A DNA stretch of 64,000 nucleotides from Thermoflavimicrobium dichotomicum (GCF_900114055.1 NZ_FORR01000002.1:342182-406181), one strand, 5' to 3'. Counted from the stretch's first letter, positions 1-8,541 are shown. Program-made: numbers and translations. Notes: generated by a model not told the origin, from the letters alone.

Positions 1-11
1 CTCATCACCAT
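1..11 (-). CDS. start of next conjugation-operon gene (partial)
   Basis: Only the first codons (ATG GTG ATG) are inside the window. A purine-rich GAAGGGGA lies about 5 bases upstream of the ATG, and the gene would follow the VirB4 stop by 36 bases on the same strand. By comparison with ICEBs1-type operons a VirB6/ConG-like membrane protein or a cell-wall hydrolase would be expected next, but nothing of the protein can be read here. Confidence 0.4.
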
Positions 12-47
12 TTAATCCCCTTCATATTACACACATCACTAATTCGC

Positions 48-2576
48 TCATGGTACAATCGCCTTTCTCGTTGTTCGATGAATGACAAATTCTCTTTCCT
101 CTTCAGACTCTTCCCGTTCCTTGATTTTTGCACCCGGACGTGTATCAAAAGCACGGAACAACCTTTCCTCCAACACACGAATCTCAACTTCATTGACTCT
201 TTTTTCCAAATCGGACATCAAACAGGTTCCAGTCGGCAAATTGCGGATTTTGTCGATATTTTCCTCATTGACTTCAATGCCCAGAATGCGACAAGCTGCC
301 TCTGCTTCCTGTTGATCCCGACAGCGAAATACAAATCGACACCCCAGATTGGATCGAATTTCTTCTCCCAATAGATCTTTGGCATTCTGACTGATTAGAT
401 AAATGGCTGCATTTTTGCTGCGACCTGTCCGTACCAACTCTTCCAAAATCGCTCGTCCTTCCCGTACCTTGGCCAATCTCCATGATTCATCAAACACAAC
501 CATCTTGAAATGATCCGAAGATTGGTTAGAGAAACGGCGCGAAAAATCCGAAATGGCCATGAGCAGGGCGATCCCCATTCGACCAAAGTCTGTCTGACTT
601 TCTTCTGGCAACTGCAAGTCTTCAATTTGCAAAATGGTCAAAGGCTGAGACAAATCAATCGCTTCTTGGGTTCCATCTCCGAAAAGTAATTGGCCTTGTC
701 CTGAATGAGCCAAATAACTCAAAACATCAATCATTTCTTCAATACTATCCCGCTTTTTTTCCGGGACGGTATCCAGTCCGTCACGTAAAATCTGCAATAC
801 TTGCATCATCGAAGGTGAAGCGGTCTCCAATGCATAGTCGACGGCTTTTCCGATCACAATCGCTTCATAAGTCCCATCCGATGCCCGGGCAAGAAATTGT
901 AAAATCCGCTTGGCTGTTTCGGCTGATGCCGCTCTTTCTGATGGTGTCTTTGCTCCCATCAATGGATCCAGCTTCCCACGATCTTCCATGCTCGCACGCA
1001 AGGTAACGATCCGGGTAATATCTCGCAACTCTGGCAAATACTCCGGCCAATGTCCACGCTCATCTTTTGGGTCAAAGATCAATACCTTTGAACCGCTTAA
1101 CAAGGCTTGGTATGCCAGGAGATTCGCTCCCAAAGATTTACCTGCACCCAGTGACCCAATAAAAGCGGCAGAAGCAGTAGTCGACAGGCGTTTATCCTTT
1201 GGGCCACGATCATGTTGGAAAAAGACAGGGATATTATGTGACATACCAATTAAATATCCTTTTCCATCTCCCAATTGTCTCGTTGCCCCAATCATGCTGG
1301 CAGCTACTGCAGCTGGTTCCATGTAATGAATATAATCTGTAATGTATCTTTTAGCTCCTGGAATGAACTCATTAAATCCGCGCCATTGATCTCCATATGG
1401 CACCTCAATCTGAATCATCATGTCACTGTATAAATCTTTAACCAGTTGAATGCGTAAGTTCAGCTCCTGTTCACTGTCTGCATATACACATAAAACCGCA
1501 GAGGTTGTAAGTAAGGGAAACTTGTCGGTACGCAGGTTATTTTCCAATTCCAAGGCTTCCTGACGACTGTTTACGATATGATAGGAGGTGTCTTCACCGC
1601 TTTCGATCGCATGTTCATCTTCTGCCTTTAACTCTTTTTTCTTGTTGACTACCTGTGCAAGTGCTTTGTTATACTCTATCGACTCTGTTCGCACCGATGC
1701 TTCAACAGGAAAAGAAAGTTTTTGCAAGCAATAAAGCCATTCAATACCAGGAAAATTTGCTTTATCTGGAATATGGGAGATTGTCAGAAAGGCCATATAA
1801 CCCTTCTTCCACTTTCCATCCACATGCTGTTCAACCACGAGCTGCCTTCCATGTGAGTCATCAAATTTTCCTTCGGTTAACGTTAATATATCTCGTCCAG
1901 GACGGACAGTTTTTTTCCCATGTTTATCCTGGTTGACTGGAATCGCTTGCGGCTTCCAATGATGTCGCCGCGGCACTTCTTTGATGCCACGGTAAAATCC
2001 ACGACGGATCAACCACTCCAGATCAGCTGAACTAACACGCCGTACATTGAGAAACCCATTTAAACGTGTATAAACAAATTCTTCCTTGGACATGGCCGCC
2101 TGAATTTCTTCAACAAATATCTCTGGTGCATCCGTACCCGATCGATCCAGTAAATACCGTTTAAAATCTTTCAAGAGATAGAGAAACTCCTTTAGAATCG
2201 GCAATCCTTTGACCTGTGTATCTTTTAACTTTACACCGATAAAAAATCGATAGCGGATCAGATTTTTTCCTGACAGGTGATCCATACTTGCACGAATATG
2301 CTGTTGTCCCACTTCAACGAGGGGTTCAACCAGCTGTTCTTTCAGTGACTCCTCGATCTCATCCAGATTTTGATACTCAGGAACAACCAAGGCATGTGTG
2401 TCGAGGTTAATATTCCAATAAAAAGCCTCCAAATTTCCATGGAGGCTTAATTGATCATCCATCGAGCGATAGTCATAATGAAAAGGATAAATCTCATAAT
2501 ATGCAGATACGGAGCCATCTGCACTAAATACCAAATTGTTTTCAAAGTATTTTACAGGAAATGCAATACGGCTCAA
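48..2576 (-). CDS. VirB4/TcpF-type conjugation ATPase
   Basis: An 842-residue cytoplasmic ATPase expected to power a Gram-positive type IV secretion (conjugation) machine. The N-terminal half is the VirB4-type domain that docks to the membrane complex. The C-terminal half is a RecA-like motor with Walker A GSLGAGKS near residue 470 and Walker B MVVFDESW near 690, followed by a RSNLGCRFVFRCRD segment typical of VirB4/TraE proteins. The start is TTG at 2576, chosen for the GGAGGTGATC site 10 bases upstream. Its first codons overlap the stop of the TcpE gene, so translation is probably coupled. Length and gene order (TcpC, TcpD, TcpE, VirB4) match ConB-ConC-ConD-ConE of ICEBs1 and TcpC-F of clostridial plasmids. 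No relaxase or coupling protein is inside the window. Confidence 0.9.
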   Translation of the reverse strand: MSRIAFPVKYFENNLVFSADGSVSAYYEIYPFHYDYRSMDDQLSLHGNLEAFYWNINLDTHALVVPEYQNLDEIEESLKEQLVEPLVEVGQQHIRASMDHLSGKNLIRYRFFIGVKLKDTQVKGLPILKEFLYLLKDFKRYLLDRSGTDAPEIFVEEIQAAMSKEEFVYTRLNGFLNVRRVSSADLEWLIRRGFYRGIKEVPRRHHWKPQAIPVNQDKHGKKTVRPGRDILTLTEGKFDDSHGRQLVVEQHVDGKWKKGYMAFLTISHIPDKANFPGIEWLYCLQKLSFPVEASVRTESIEYNKALAQVVNKKKELKAEDEHAIESGEDTSYHIVNSRQEALELENNLRTDKFPLLTTSAVLCVYADSEQELNLRIQLVKDLYSDMMIQIEVPYGDQWRGFNEFIPGAKRYITDYIHYMEPAAVAASMIGATRQLGDGKGYLIGMSHNIPVFFQHDRGPKDKRLSTTASAAFIGSLGAGKSLGANLLAYQALLSGSKVLIFDPKDERGHWPEYLPELRDITRIVTLRASMEDRGKLDPLMGAKTPSERAASAETAKRILQFLARASDGTYEAIVIGKAVDYALETASPSMMQVLQILRDGLDTVPEKKRDSIEEMIDVLSYLAHSGQGQLLFGDGTQEAIDLSQPLTILQIEDLQLPEESQTDFGRMGIALLMAISDFSRRFSNQSSDHFKMVVFDESWRLAKVREGRAILEELVRTGRSKNAAIYLISQNAKDLLGEEIRSNLGCRFVFRCRDQQEAEAACRILGIEVNEENIDKIRNLPTGTCLMSDLEKRVNEVEIRVLEERLFRAFDTRPGAKIKEREESEEEREFVIHRTTRKAIVP

Positions 2577-2968
2577 TCCGGATCACCTCCAGAATGGATA
2601 CGATATGCAATAACTCCATCGTACTGGTATTTGGTTCCTTGTTTTTCCAGATTTTTATATCTTGCAAAATGATGTTTTTTAAAGCTATGCTCTAAATAAC
2701 GAAAAATAAATCGATGTGGCGCTTTTCCATCCAAGGTTTTGCTGGTAAAAAACCATGCAACCAGGATGGGAATGCCAATAAACTTTACGAGAAAGTAATC
2801 AATCATATTTACAGGCGGAAAAGCATTCAGAACAATCATGATTAAAAGGGTTCCTACAAAAAACCCTAACTGCCGATATGAAACGGGTTGTGGTAAGTGA
2901 ATGCCTTGGATTGAATAGACGGTTTTTTCTATCCGAAATACCTGATTATATACACGAATCTGCCTCAT
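2573..2968 (-). CDS. TcpE-family conjugal transfer membrane protein
   Basis: A 131-residue protein with a short soluble N-terminus, two closely spaced hydrophobic segments (about residues 30-50 and 60-80) and a basic C-terminal tail rich in His, Lys and Arg. This is the TcpE/ConD (PrgI-like) layout, a small inner-membrane component of the conjugation channel that works beside the VirB4 ATPase. It overlaps the upstream TcpD gene by 4 bases and the downstream VirB4 start by 4 bases, as expected for a tightly co-translated operon. The family call rests on size, topology and position; individual catalytic residues are not expected. Confidence 0.75.
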   Translation of the reverse strand: MRQIRVYNQVFRIEKTVYSIQGIHLPQPVSYRQLGFFVGTLLIMIVLNAFPPVNMIDYFLVKFIGIPILVAWFFTSKTLDGKAPHRFIFRYLEHSFKKHHFARYKNLEKQGTKYQYDGVIAYRIHSGGDPD

Positions 2969-3222
2969 TTCAGATAATCCTCAAATAGCCACTTGAAACC
3001 GTCTGTCCCCAAGGCCTTGATCAACTCCGGCTGGAATACAAACACACTCACAACCATGGCAAATAAAACAAAGCCGAGAAAGGCTGTAAAAGCCCGTTTC
3101 CAAAACAGGGTTAAACTAATAATAATGACAACGAGAAAAAACAAGGAACCCACTTCTTTGCTCGCTGCTTCTTGCAGCTTTTGCCCTGGTCCGGCAAGCC
3201 ATATGAGCAAAGCACTATACAT
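2965..3222 (-). CDS. TcpD-like small conjugation membrane protein
   Basis: An 85-residue protein with an N-terminal amphipathic stretch and two membrane segments (about residues 28-45 and 50-68). It corresponds in size and position to ConC of ICEBs1 and TcpD of clostridial plasmids, between TcpC and TcpE. I chose ATG at 3222 because AGGAG lies about 10 bases upstream; an in-frame GTG at 3228 overlaps the TcpC stop codon and is an alternative. There is no catalytic motif. The assignment depends mainly on synteny. Confidence 0.65.
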   Translation of the reverse strand: MYSALLIWLAGPGQKLQEAASKEVGSLFFLVVIIISLTLFWKRAFTAFLGFVLFAMVVSVFVFQPELIKALGTDGFKWLFEDYLK

Positions 3223-3224
3223 GA

Positions 3225-4133
3225 TCACTTCTCTCCTTGTTTCATTTTTGATACATAGAATCGGTCTTTTTCCTGAATAAGGGTAAATTGGTAATGATAA
3301 GTCACTTTAATGGCTGATTGTACATCTTCAAGCAATACATCACAATCCGCTTTGTATTCAATTCCTTGTTCTTTGTAAATCTTCAGGTTAGATAATTGAA
3401 CAAATTTAAATATCCCTTTATAACCTTGAACCGGCTTTTGATCCTTCATCATATAAGCGATCTGTTCTTTCCGATCCTGGGTATATGACTTCCAGAAATC
3501 ATTCAAAAACGTTTCCACTTTTTTGCTTGTCGCCTCATCGACCAGCTGCCCCTCTGACTTCTCGTCTTTCTTTTTTTCGGTTAATTGAGCAGCTTGTGGT
3601 CGAGGAATTTCATAGGGTTGATCAGCAACCAAATAAGACTCTCCCGCTTTTTTCACGGGAACTACCAAATAGCGAAGTACCCGTTTGTCGTCTTTGCCAC
3701 TCTCACTATATAGCCATTGCTCAACAAATACCGTCACATCTTTAATGTCACTGCCATCTGTACGTGTCTTGACATTCCAAACACTTGTCATAAAAACTTC
3801 CGCTTTTTCAAACGTCGCATCTTTTACATCCATTTTTACACGATCAATCATATTTTGCGGCAAAAACTCAGCTAAACGTTTGTCACGCTCTTCCTCCCTG
3901 TTTTTTTTCCAAACAAAATATTCACGTGCAAACTGTTCAGCAAATGACGCTTCCCCCAAATGAGTGACAGATGTTACAGATTGATCGGTTTTAGGGGTCC
4001 CTTCGACTGTACGAATATGCCGGGGTATGAGTCCTAACTGTATAGCCCAAACCAATGAAGTACTGATCGCAATATAAACCATTAACATCCAAAACAGAAC
4101 CCTTATAACCTTTTGGCCAACTGATGTAGTCAA
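3225..4133 (-). CDS. TcpC-family conjugal transfer protein
   Basis: About 302 residues: one N-terminal transmembrane helix (WMLMVYIAISTSLVWAI) and a large extracytoplasmic part that, in the TcpC/ConB family, folds as two NTF2-like domains resembling VirB8 and scaffolds the transfer channel. Two similar ~100-residue halves joined by a Lys/Glu-rich linker (AQLTEKKKDEKSEGQ) are visible. The reading frame is open upstream into the sortase gene. The likely start is TTG at 4133, because AAAGGAGGG sits about 8 bases before it and the sortase stop is at 4169. The gene overlaps the TcpD start. Confidence 0.8.
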   Translation of the reverse strand: MTTSVGQKVIRVLFWMLMVYIAISTSLVWAIQLGLIPRHIRTVEGTPKTDQSVTSVTHLGEASFAEQFAREYFVWKKNREEERDKRLAEFLPQNMIDRVKMDVKDATFEKAEVFMTSVWNVKTRTDGSDIKDVTVFVEQWLYSESGKDDKRVLRYLVVPVKKAGESYLVADQPYEIPRPQAAQLTEKKKDEKSEGQLVDEATSKKVETFLNDFWKSYTQDRKEQIAYMMKDQKPVQGYKGIFKFVQLSNLKIYKEQGIEYKADCDVLLEDVQSAIKVTYHYQFTLIQEKDRFYVSKMKQGEK

Positions 4134-4168
4134 TGCCCTATCCCTCCTTTGCTCTGACTCTTGGTAAG

Positions 4169-4777
4169 TTAATGAATTCTTTCTTTGAGAGTGGACTGGA
4201 TAATATATCGCTTTGGTGCTGGACCTATATAGTAAAACGGATAGCAAGTTGTGAGTGTGAGAGTTGGTTGGTCATGTGGAACAATCACAGTGCGATCATC
4301 TGCATGAGTAATCCATGTTTTATCAATCACGTAGACAAAAGTGCCTCGGCTTGTTTTAACATGTAACTCATCTCCTGGCTTCAGCTGTCCAATTTTGCGA
4401 AAAATCGTATCACGATGCCCTGACAATACCGCATTATCCGGTTCTCCAGGCAAAACACTGCCAGCGTAATGACCAACACCTTGGGCGAGTTCATCTTCGT
4501 CCGTTCCTTCAATCACTGGCATTTGAGCTTTTAAACGCGGGATCACCAAATCAGCAAAATGCTCGCCTTTGATCGGCCTTTCTTTTGCGGAATAGATCAC
4601 CCAGGAATTTTGATTTGTTTTCTCCTTTGCTTGAGCAGATGCATGAGCTGAAGCTTTGGGAGTTGGGTCGATCTCTTTTACTACATCCAGCTTTTGATAA
4701 TAGCTGATCGCTGAATAACTCGCATAAGCCACCCCACATACAACAAGCCCATATGCCAGTAAGCGATCCCATTTCAC
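4169..4777 (-). CDS. class D sortase
   Basis: A 202-residue membrane-anchored cysteine transpeptidase. It has an N-terminal hydrophobic anchor (residues 8-25), an Ala/Lys-rich linker, and the sortase barrel with His121 (SGHRDT), Cys178 (TLTTCYPF) and Arg190 (APKRYII) as the catalytic triad. The TTCYPF...IGPAP signature is typical of class D sortases, which prefer LPxTA-type signals. The gene immediately upstream encodes exactly such a protein (LPDTA) and overlaps it by 4 bases (ATGA), so a dedicated enzyme-substrate pair is very likely. Both lie upstream of conjugation genes, so the anchored product may act in mating-cell contact; that role is inference. Confidence 0.9.
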   Translation of the reverse strand: MKWDRLLAYGLVVCGVAYASYSAISYYQKLDVVKEIDPTPKASAHASAQAKEKTNQNSWVIYSAKERPIKGEHFADLVIPRLKAQMPVIEGTDEDELAQGVGHYAGSVLPGEPDNAVLSGHRDTIFRKIGQLKPGDELHVKTSRGTFVYVIDKTWITHADDRTVIVPHDQPTLTLTTCYPFYYIGPAPKRYIIQSTLKERIH

Positions 4778-5631
4778 CGTTTTTTGACCTTCCTATCCTT
4801 GAATAAGATATACAATGCTCCTAAAAGAGCGGCAAAACTTCCGAAGATGACTTTTTCCAAATCTCGCCCCGCAGTATCTGGCAGTTTTCCACCCTTCTCG
4901 GTTGTGGGTTTGTTTGGAGGGATCTCGGGTTTATCTGAAGGTTTGGTTTCTTTTTTCACCAAGGATGATTGATCTGAAGACCCAGGTTTGGCTGGTGGAG
5001 TCGTGATTAATCCCTTTTTGGTTCCTTGTTGCGTTCCACTTTCACCCAATGCTTTCGTTGATGTATCTTTTGCATCAGCTTGTCTGGCCGAAGAGCGTGA
5101 CTCACTGGTTTGTGACTTTTTCTGAGGATCTGCGGCAATCGGTGGTGTCTTTTTGGATGAATTCTCCTTTTTCGAACTATTATTTACCCCATTGGACGGA
5201 CTTTTAGGCTTTTCTGTTTTTTTATCATAATCTTCTTTATTTTTATCAGTTGTATATGTACTGGCACTGCTTTTCCTTGTTGAATCCGTTTTCTTGTCAG
5301 ATGACTGCGTGGTAGAATCAACGTCGGGGTCTTTGGGTGGAAGGTTTAATTCTTCATCCTGAATATTAGCTGCCGGTTTCGTGTCTGGAAAACGATCTGG
5401 CGGATCCAAATCACTCGCAAAAGCTGTGCTTACTCCAATGGTCAAGCCTGAAACCATACATAAAGTCAGGACAGTTGTCCGAGATAATCGAAAAGGGGTA
5501 CTTTTTCTTCTCCTTTTCACTTTTCGGCGCATCCGCTTTCCCATATCATTTTGAACAGGAAGATTCCATTCACTAACATGACTTCTGCTATTTTGCAGAG
5601 ATTCGACTATTCGTTTCGACTGGTTCAACAT
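4774..5631 (-). CDS. LPDTA-anchored surface protein
   Basis: A 285-residue secreted wall-anchored protein. It has a long basic N-region (MRRKVKRRRKS), a signal or anchor helix at about residues 52-72 ending TAFAS, a low-complexity Ser/Lys/Thr/Pro/Asp-rich stalk (80-245), then a sorting signal: LPDTAG at 250-255, a hydrophobic span and a basic tail KDRKVKKR. LPDTA fits the LPNTA-like motif of class D sortases, one of which is encoded next. The start is ATG at 5631 with AAAGGAGG 7 bases upstream. No adhesin domain is recognisable; the protein looks like an extended stalk. The 50-residue basic N-terminus before the signal helix is unusually long. Confidence 0.85.
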   Translation of the reverse strand: MLNQSKRIVESLQNSRSHVSEWNLPVQNDMGKRMRRKVKRRRKSTPFRLSRTTVLTLCMVSGLTIGVSTAFASDLDPPDRFPDTKPAANIQDEELNLPPKDPDVDSTTQSSDKKTDSTRKSSASTYTTDKNKEDYDKKTEKPKSPSNGVNNSSKKENSSKKTPPIAADPQKKSQTSESRSSARQADAKDTSTKALGESGTQQGTKKGLITTPPAKPGSSDQSSLVKKETKPSDKPEIPPNKPTTEKGGKLPDTAGRDLEKVIFGSFAALLGALYILFKDRKVKKR

Positions 5632-5850
5632 CTTTCGCCTCCTTTTGCCAATTTCTTTGTATTCATATGGTGTTTTTTACCCGAACTCCATCTTTTTAAT
5701 CAATTTTTTTACAAGAAGAAAAGGAGATTTGGTACATACCCTGACCAAAGCCTCCTCTTCATTCTTCGATGCATATCAACATTTGTACCAGTTTCATATT
5801 TTCGACAATAATTTGTTCTTTTTTGTCCAAAAAGTTCACTCTTTGTCCTT

Positions 5851-5880
5851 ATATTATTACACCTAACTTCAACTTTTCAA
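5851..5880 (-). promoter_or_regulatory. candidate promoter of sortase/conjugation operon
   Basis: On the minus strand TTGAAA (5880-5875), an 18-base spacer and TAATAT (5856-5851) lie about 220 bases before the first gene. The leader between 5632 and 5850 holds no gene I can support. The rest of the stretch up to 6080 is AT-rich and apparently empty. Confidence 0.45.
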
Positions 5881-6080
5881 CACTTTCTATAAATTTTTGG
5901 CAGATTCAAGCAAATACTTGGTAGAATCAGCTGTTCCTGATTGCATGTTTATGCAATCATTCGGTTATTTATCAATTCTGATCAAAGATATTCCGAAACT
6001 TCATATGGCACTTAGCCATGTTTAATCCAGACCATCCCCTTCTTTGACCCCCTCCCAAAAGGGCATAATTTGCGGGAGGG

Positions 6081-6118
6081 TTGACAAACCTAAATGTAAT
6101 ATTTATGATTACATTTAG
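6081..6118 (+). promoter_or_regulatory. promoter with overlapping Rrf2 operator
   Basis: TTGACA (6081-6086), a 17-base spacer and TATGAT (6104-6109) form a near-consensus sigma-A promoter. An 11-base perfect inverted repeat, CTAAATGTAAT (6090-6100) and its complement (6108-6118) with 7 bases between, covers the spacer and the -10 box. This is well placed for autorepression by the Rrf2 protein encoded just downstream. Confidence 0.8.
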
Positions 6119-6133
6119 ACGAGGGGTGATTGA

Positions 6134-6562
6134 TTGAACAGTGAATTTAATATAGCCGTTCACAGTCTGGTTTTTTTAGCCTATTTACCTACCCATATGG
6201 CATCGAGTGATCTTCTTGCATCAAATGTCTGCACGAATCCCGTTCGTATACGAAGAGTCATGAACTTATTGAAAAAGAACGGATTGATTCAGGTTCAAAA
6301 AGGAACGGGTGGCGGTTATATATTGAATTGTGATCCGAAAGAAGTTACATTGGGGCAAATATACAGGATTACGTCATCAGGATCATTGGTTTCTGACTGG
6401 CGATCCGGTGATCCAAACATGGAGTGTAGGATTGCATCTCAAATCGGTGACGTAATGAGTCAAATCTATGAAGGTGCCGAAATCAGTTATGTGAACTATT
6501 TGAGTCAATTTACCATCCAGGATATCCTTGACAAACTTACAGCAGATAAAAAACAAGTCTAA
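6134..6562 (+). CDS. Rrf2-family transcriptional regulator
   Basis: A 142-residue winged-helix repressor. The recognition region (NVCTNPVRIRRVMNLLKKNGLI) and the wing (QVQKGTGGGYIL) are textbook Rrf2. The iron-sulfur members carry three clustered cysteines; here only two isolated cysteines are seen (one in SNVCTN, one in MECR). A thiol or ligand sensor like YwnA is therefore more likely than an Fe-S sensor. The start is TTG at 6134, preceded by GAGGGGTGA. A palindromic operator sits on its own promoter and a second copy lies before the downstream oxidoreductase, so it probably represses itself and that gene. Confidence 0.88.
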   Translation: MNSEFNIAVHSLVFLAYLPTHMASSDLLASNVCTNPVRIRRVMNLLKKNGLIQVQKGTGGGYILNCDPKEVTLGQIYRITSSGSLVSDWRSGDPNMECRIASQIGDVMSQIYEGAEISYVNYLSQFTIQDILDKLTADKKQV

Positions 6563-6589
6563 AAGGATTTTCATTTCTTTTTTTGGGTA

Positions 6590-6614
6590 AATTGTAATTA
6601 AATTAGTTACAATT
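6590..6614 (+). promoter_or_regulatory. second Rrf2-type operator
   Basis: The inverted repeat AATTGTAA / TTACAATT shares the TGTAAT-N7-(A/G)TTACA core and the same 7-base spacing as the operator at 6090-6118. It lies about 180 bases before the oxidoreductase gene. The match suggests one regulator controls both promoters; the -10/-35 boxes here are not clear. Confidence 0.6.
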
Positions 6615-6792
6615 AACTTTTAATTGATGGGTAACCCAACCATGAGCACAAGCTTTTATCAAAAAGAAAATCTTCGAATAGAGAAACTCACTATATGGCT
6701 TATGATCTGAAAGTTATGGTAAAGACTGAAGACAGGATGGACACTGTCATCATAATAAAACTCGCTAGCACGTAGAAAAGAGGAATGAGAAA

Positions 6793-7746
6793 ATGGATCA
6801 ATTTCGTCAGCACCCGGGTTATAGACGCATGTTTAAAGAAAATCATATGACACTGGGATTGTTTTTCCCGATCGAATCCTATACGGGAAGTATTCCTAGA
6901 ATGGATCTTGAAGAACAGATAAAACTTGCACAGAGAGCAGAAGAATTGAATTTCACTTCGTTGGTTGTCCGAGACGTACCGCTCCATGATCCCTACTTTG
7001 GAGATGTGGGCCAAATCTATGACCCATGGGTTTTTCTCGGATATCTTGCAGCAAATACGGAAAAGATTGCTCTTTTAACCGGAAGCATTATTTTAACCTT
7101 GCGTCATCCTTTGCATGTAGCAAAAGCTGCTGCTTCCGTCGACAAAATTTCTGGAGGCCGGTTGCTTCTTGGTGTAGCAACGGGGGATCGACCTATTGAA
7201 TTCCCGAGTTTTTCCGTTGATTTTGAACAAAGAGCGGAATTGTTCCGGGAAGCGATGTCAGTCATCAAACAGGTTTGGAAAACCGAATTTCCTGCAATCA
7301 ACACAGCGAGGGTGAATATGTCCAATGGGGATCTTATCCCGAAACCGGATTTGCATGATATTCCGGTGTTGGTGACCGGTCACAGCGGGCAGTCGGTCGA
7401 GTGGATCGCAAAAAACGCTGATGGCTGGATGTACTACCCCCGCAACTTGACTTTCCAATCAGAGCTGATCCGAAATTGGCGTTCGCTTATCAATGGATTC
7501 AAACCGTTTAGCCAGTCCCTTTATGTTGATTTAACCGAGGATCCGGACGTAGATCCTACCCCCATCCATTTGGGATTCCGGACAGGAAGAAAGTTTCTCA
7601 TCCGCTTCCTTGAAAGCTTGAAAGAAATCGGTGTAAACCATGTGATGCTCAATCTAAAATACGGACAACGACCCGCATCCGAAGTGATTGAGGAATTAGG
7701 TGAAGAGGTTCTGCCGCTTTTTCCTCCATTAACCGTTGACGAATAA
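6793..7746 (+). CDS. luciferase-like flavin-dependent oxidoreductase
   Basis: A 317-residue LLM-class (bacterial luciferase-like, F420/FMN-type) TIM-barrel oxidoreductase. It begins its barrel with MTLGLFFPIES. It has the ISGGRLLLGVATGDRP loop that binds the flavin phosphate and the VLVTGHSGQSVEWIAKNADGWMYYPR segment that closes the site, both characteristic of the luciferase-type oxidoreductase BA3436 group. It may oxidise or reduce small electrophiles or reactive substrates; the substrate is unknown. The ATG follows AGAGGAATGAG. It lies downstream of the Rrf2 gene and a matching operator, and upstream of an NAD(P)-binding protein, which suggests an inducible redox-stress unit. Confidence 0.85.
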   Translation: MDQFRQHPGYRRMFKENHMTLGLFFPIESYTGSIPRMDLEEQIKLAQRAEELNFTSLVVRDVPLHDPYFGDVGQIYDPWVFLGYLAANTEKIALLTGSIILTLRHPLHVAKAAASVDKISGGRLLLGVATGDRPIEFPSFSVDFEQRAELFREAMSVIKQVWKTEFPAINTARVNMSNGDLIPKPDLHDIPVLVTGHSGQSVEWIAKNADGWMYYPRNLTFQSELIRNWRSLINGFKPFSQSLYVDLTEDPDVDPTPIHLGFRTGRKFLIRFLESLKEIGVNHVMLNLKYGQRPASEVIEELGEEVLPLFPPLTVDE

Positions 7747-7826
7747 TTACGGTTTTGAAAATAGATTGATTCCTCGCTGGGTATGTCACCCGATTATCTA
7801 CTGTTCGATCATAAAGGAGGGAAATT

Positions 7827-8471
7827 ATGAAAGTACTTGTAGCAGGCGCAAACGGGCACACTGGTCGATTGATAGTGGAGCTGCTGGGGAAAAGTCATCA
7901 CCATGAAGCTTATGCAATGATCAGGGATAGAGCCCAAGCAGAAAAATTGAAACAGCTGGGTGCCAAAGAAACGGTATTGGCCGATCTTGAAAAAGATGTT
8001 TCCCATGCCGTCAAAGGTATGGATGCTGTTATTTTCGCTGCAGGTTCCGGCTCAAAAACAGGTCCGGATAAAACCATTACTGTAGACCAGGAAGGAGCCA
8101 AACGCCTGATTGATGTAGCCAAGAAAGAAGGTATCGCTCATTTCGTCATGCTAAGTTCATATGGATCTGGTGATCCGTATGCTTTACCAAATTTGGCACA
8201 TTATCTTAAAGCAAAAGGAGAAGCTGATCAATATTTAATAGCCAGTGGACTAACCTATACCATTATTCGTCCGGGTTATCTAAGCTTTGAACCGCCTACG
8301 GGTAAAGTCGAAATTGCCAAGCATTTTGTAAGCATTGAAGGAAGAGGCATTCCACGTGCAGATGTGGCACAAGTAATCGTATCTTGCCTTGATATCGAAA
8401 ATGCCAAAAACAAAACTTTCGAGCTCCTCAGCGGCAATCAAGCTATACAGGATGCACTCAAAGCCCTCTGA
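7827..8471 (+). CDS. NAD(P)-binding atypical SDR (YhfK/YwnB-like)
   Basis: A 214-residue Rossmann protein. The N-terminal VLVAGANGHTGRLIVELL is the atypical-SDR dinucleotide motif (GxxGxxG). HFVMLSSYG supplies the active-site-like strand, and YTIIRPGYLS is the conserved NmrA/YhfK-type strand after the substrate loop. The catalytic Tyr-x3-Lys of classical SDRs is represented by HYLKAKGEAD, so a His/Tyr arrangement typical of this subgroup is present. It probably acts as an NAD(P)H-dependent reductase or redox sensor. The start ATG has AAAGGAGGG just upstream. It is co-oriented with the LLM oxidoreductase, and a strong terminator follows at 8542. Confidence 0.85.
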   Translation: MKVLVAGANGHTGRLIVELLGKSHHHEAYAMIRDRAQAEKLKQLGAKETVLADLEKDVSHAVKGMDAVIFAAGSGSKTGPDKTITVDQEGAKRLIDVAKKEGIAHFVMLSSYGSGDPYALPNLAHYLKAKGEADQYLIASGLTYTIIRPGYLSFEPPTGKVEIAKHFVSIEGRGIPRADVAQVIVSCLDIENAKNKTFELLSGNQAIQDALKAL

Positions 8472-8490
8472 AGCAAGCATGCAGTGATCA

Positions 8491-8540
8491 GCGGACGCTA
8501 ACGCCCCCTGAATACTATGGCTTCAGCCATCAAAGCTATA
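8491..8540 (+). repeat. IS200/IS605 right-end scar
   Basis: GCGGACGCTAACG followed within 18 bases by a hairpin ATGGCTTCAGCCAT closely matches the omega-RNA/right-end sequence read on the minus strand at 9900-9950 (GCGGACGCTAACG ... CACGGCTTCAGCCGTG). No transposase or tnpB is present. It is probably a decayed element end. Confidence 0.5.
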
Positions 8541-8541
8541 G

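Noticed and set aside
6695..6778. Short frame MAYDLKVMVKTEDRM... between the Rrf2 and oxidoreductase genes
   Set aside because: No ribosome binding site and no recognisable protein; more likely untranslated leader.
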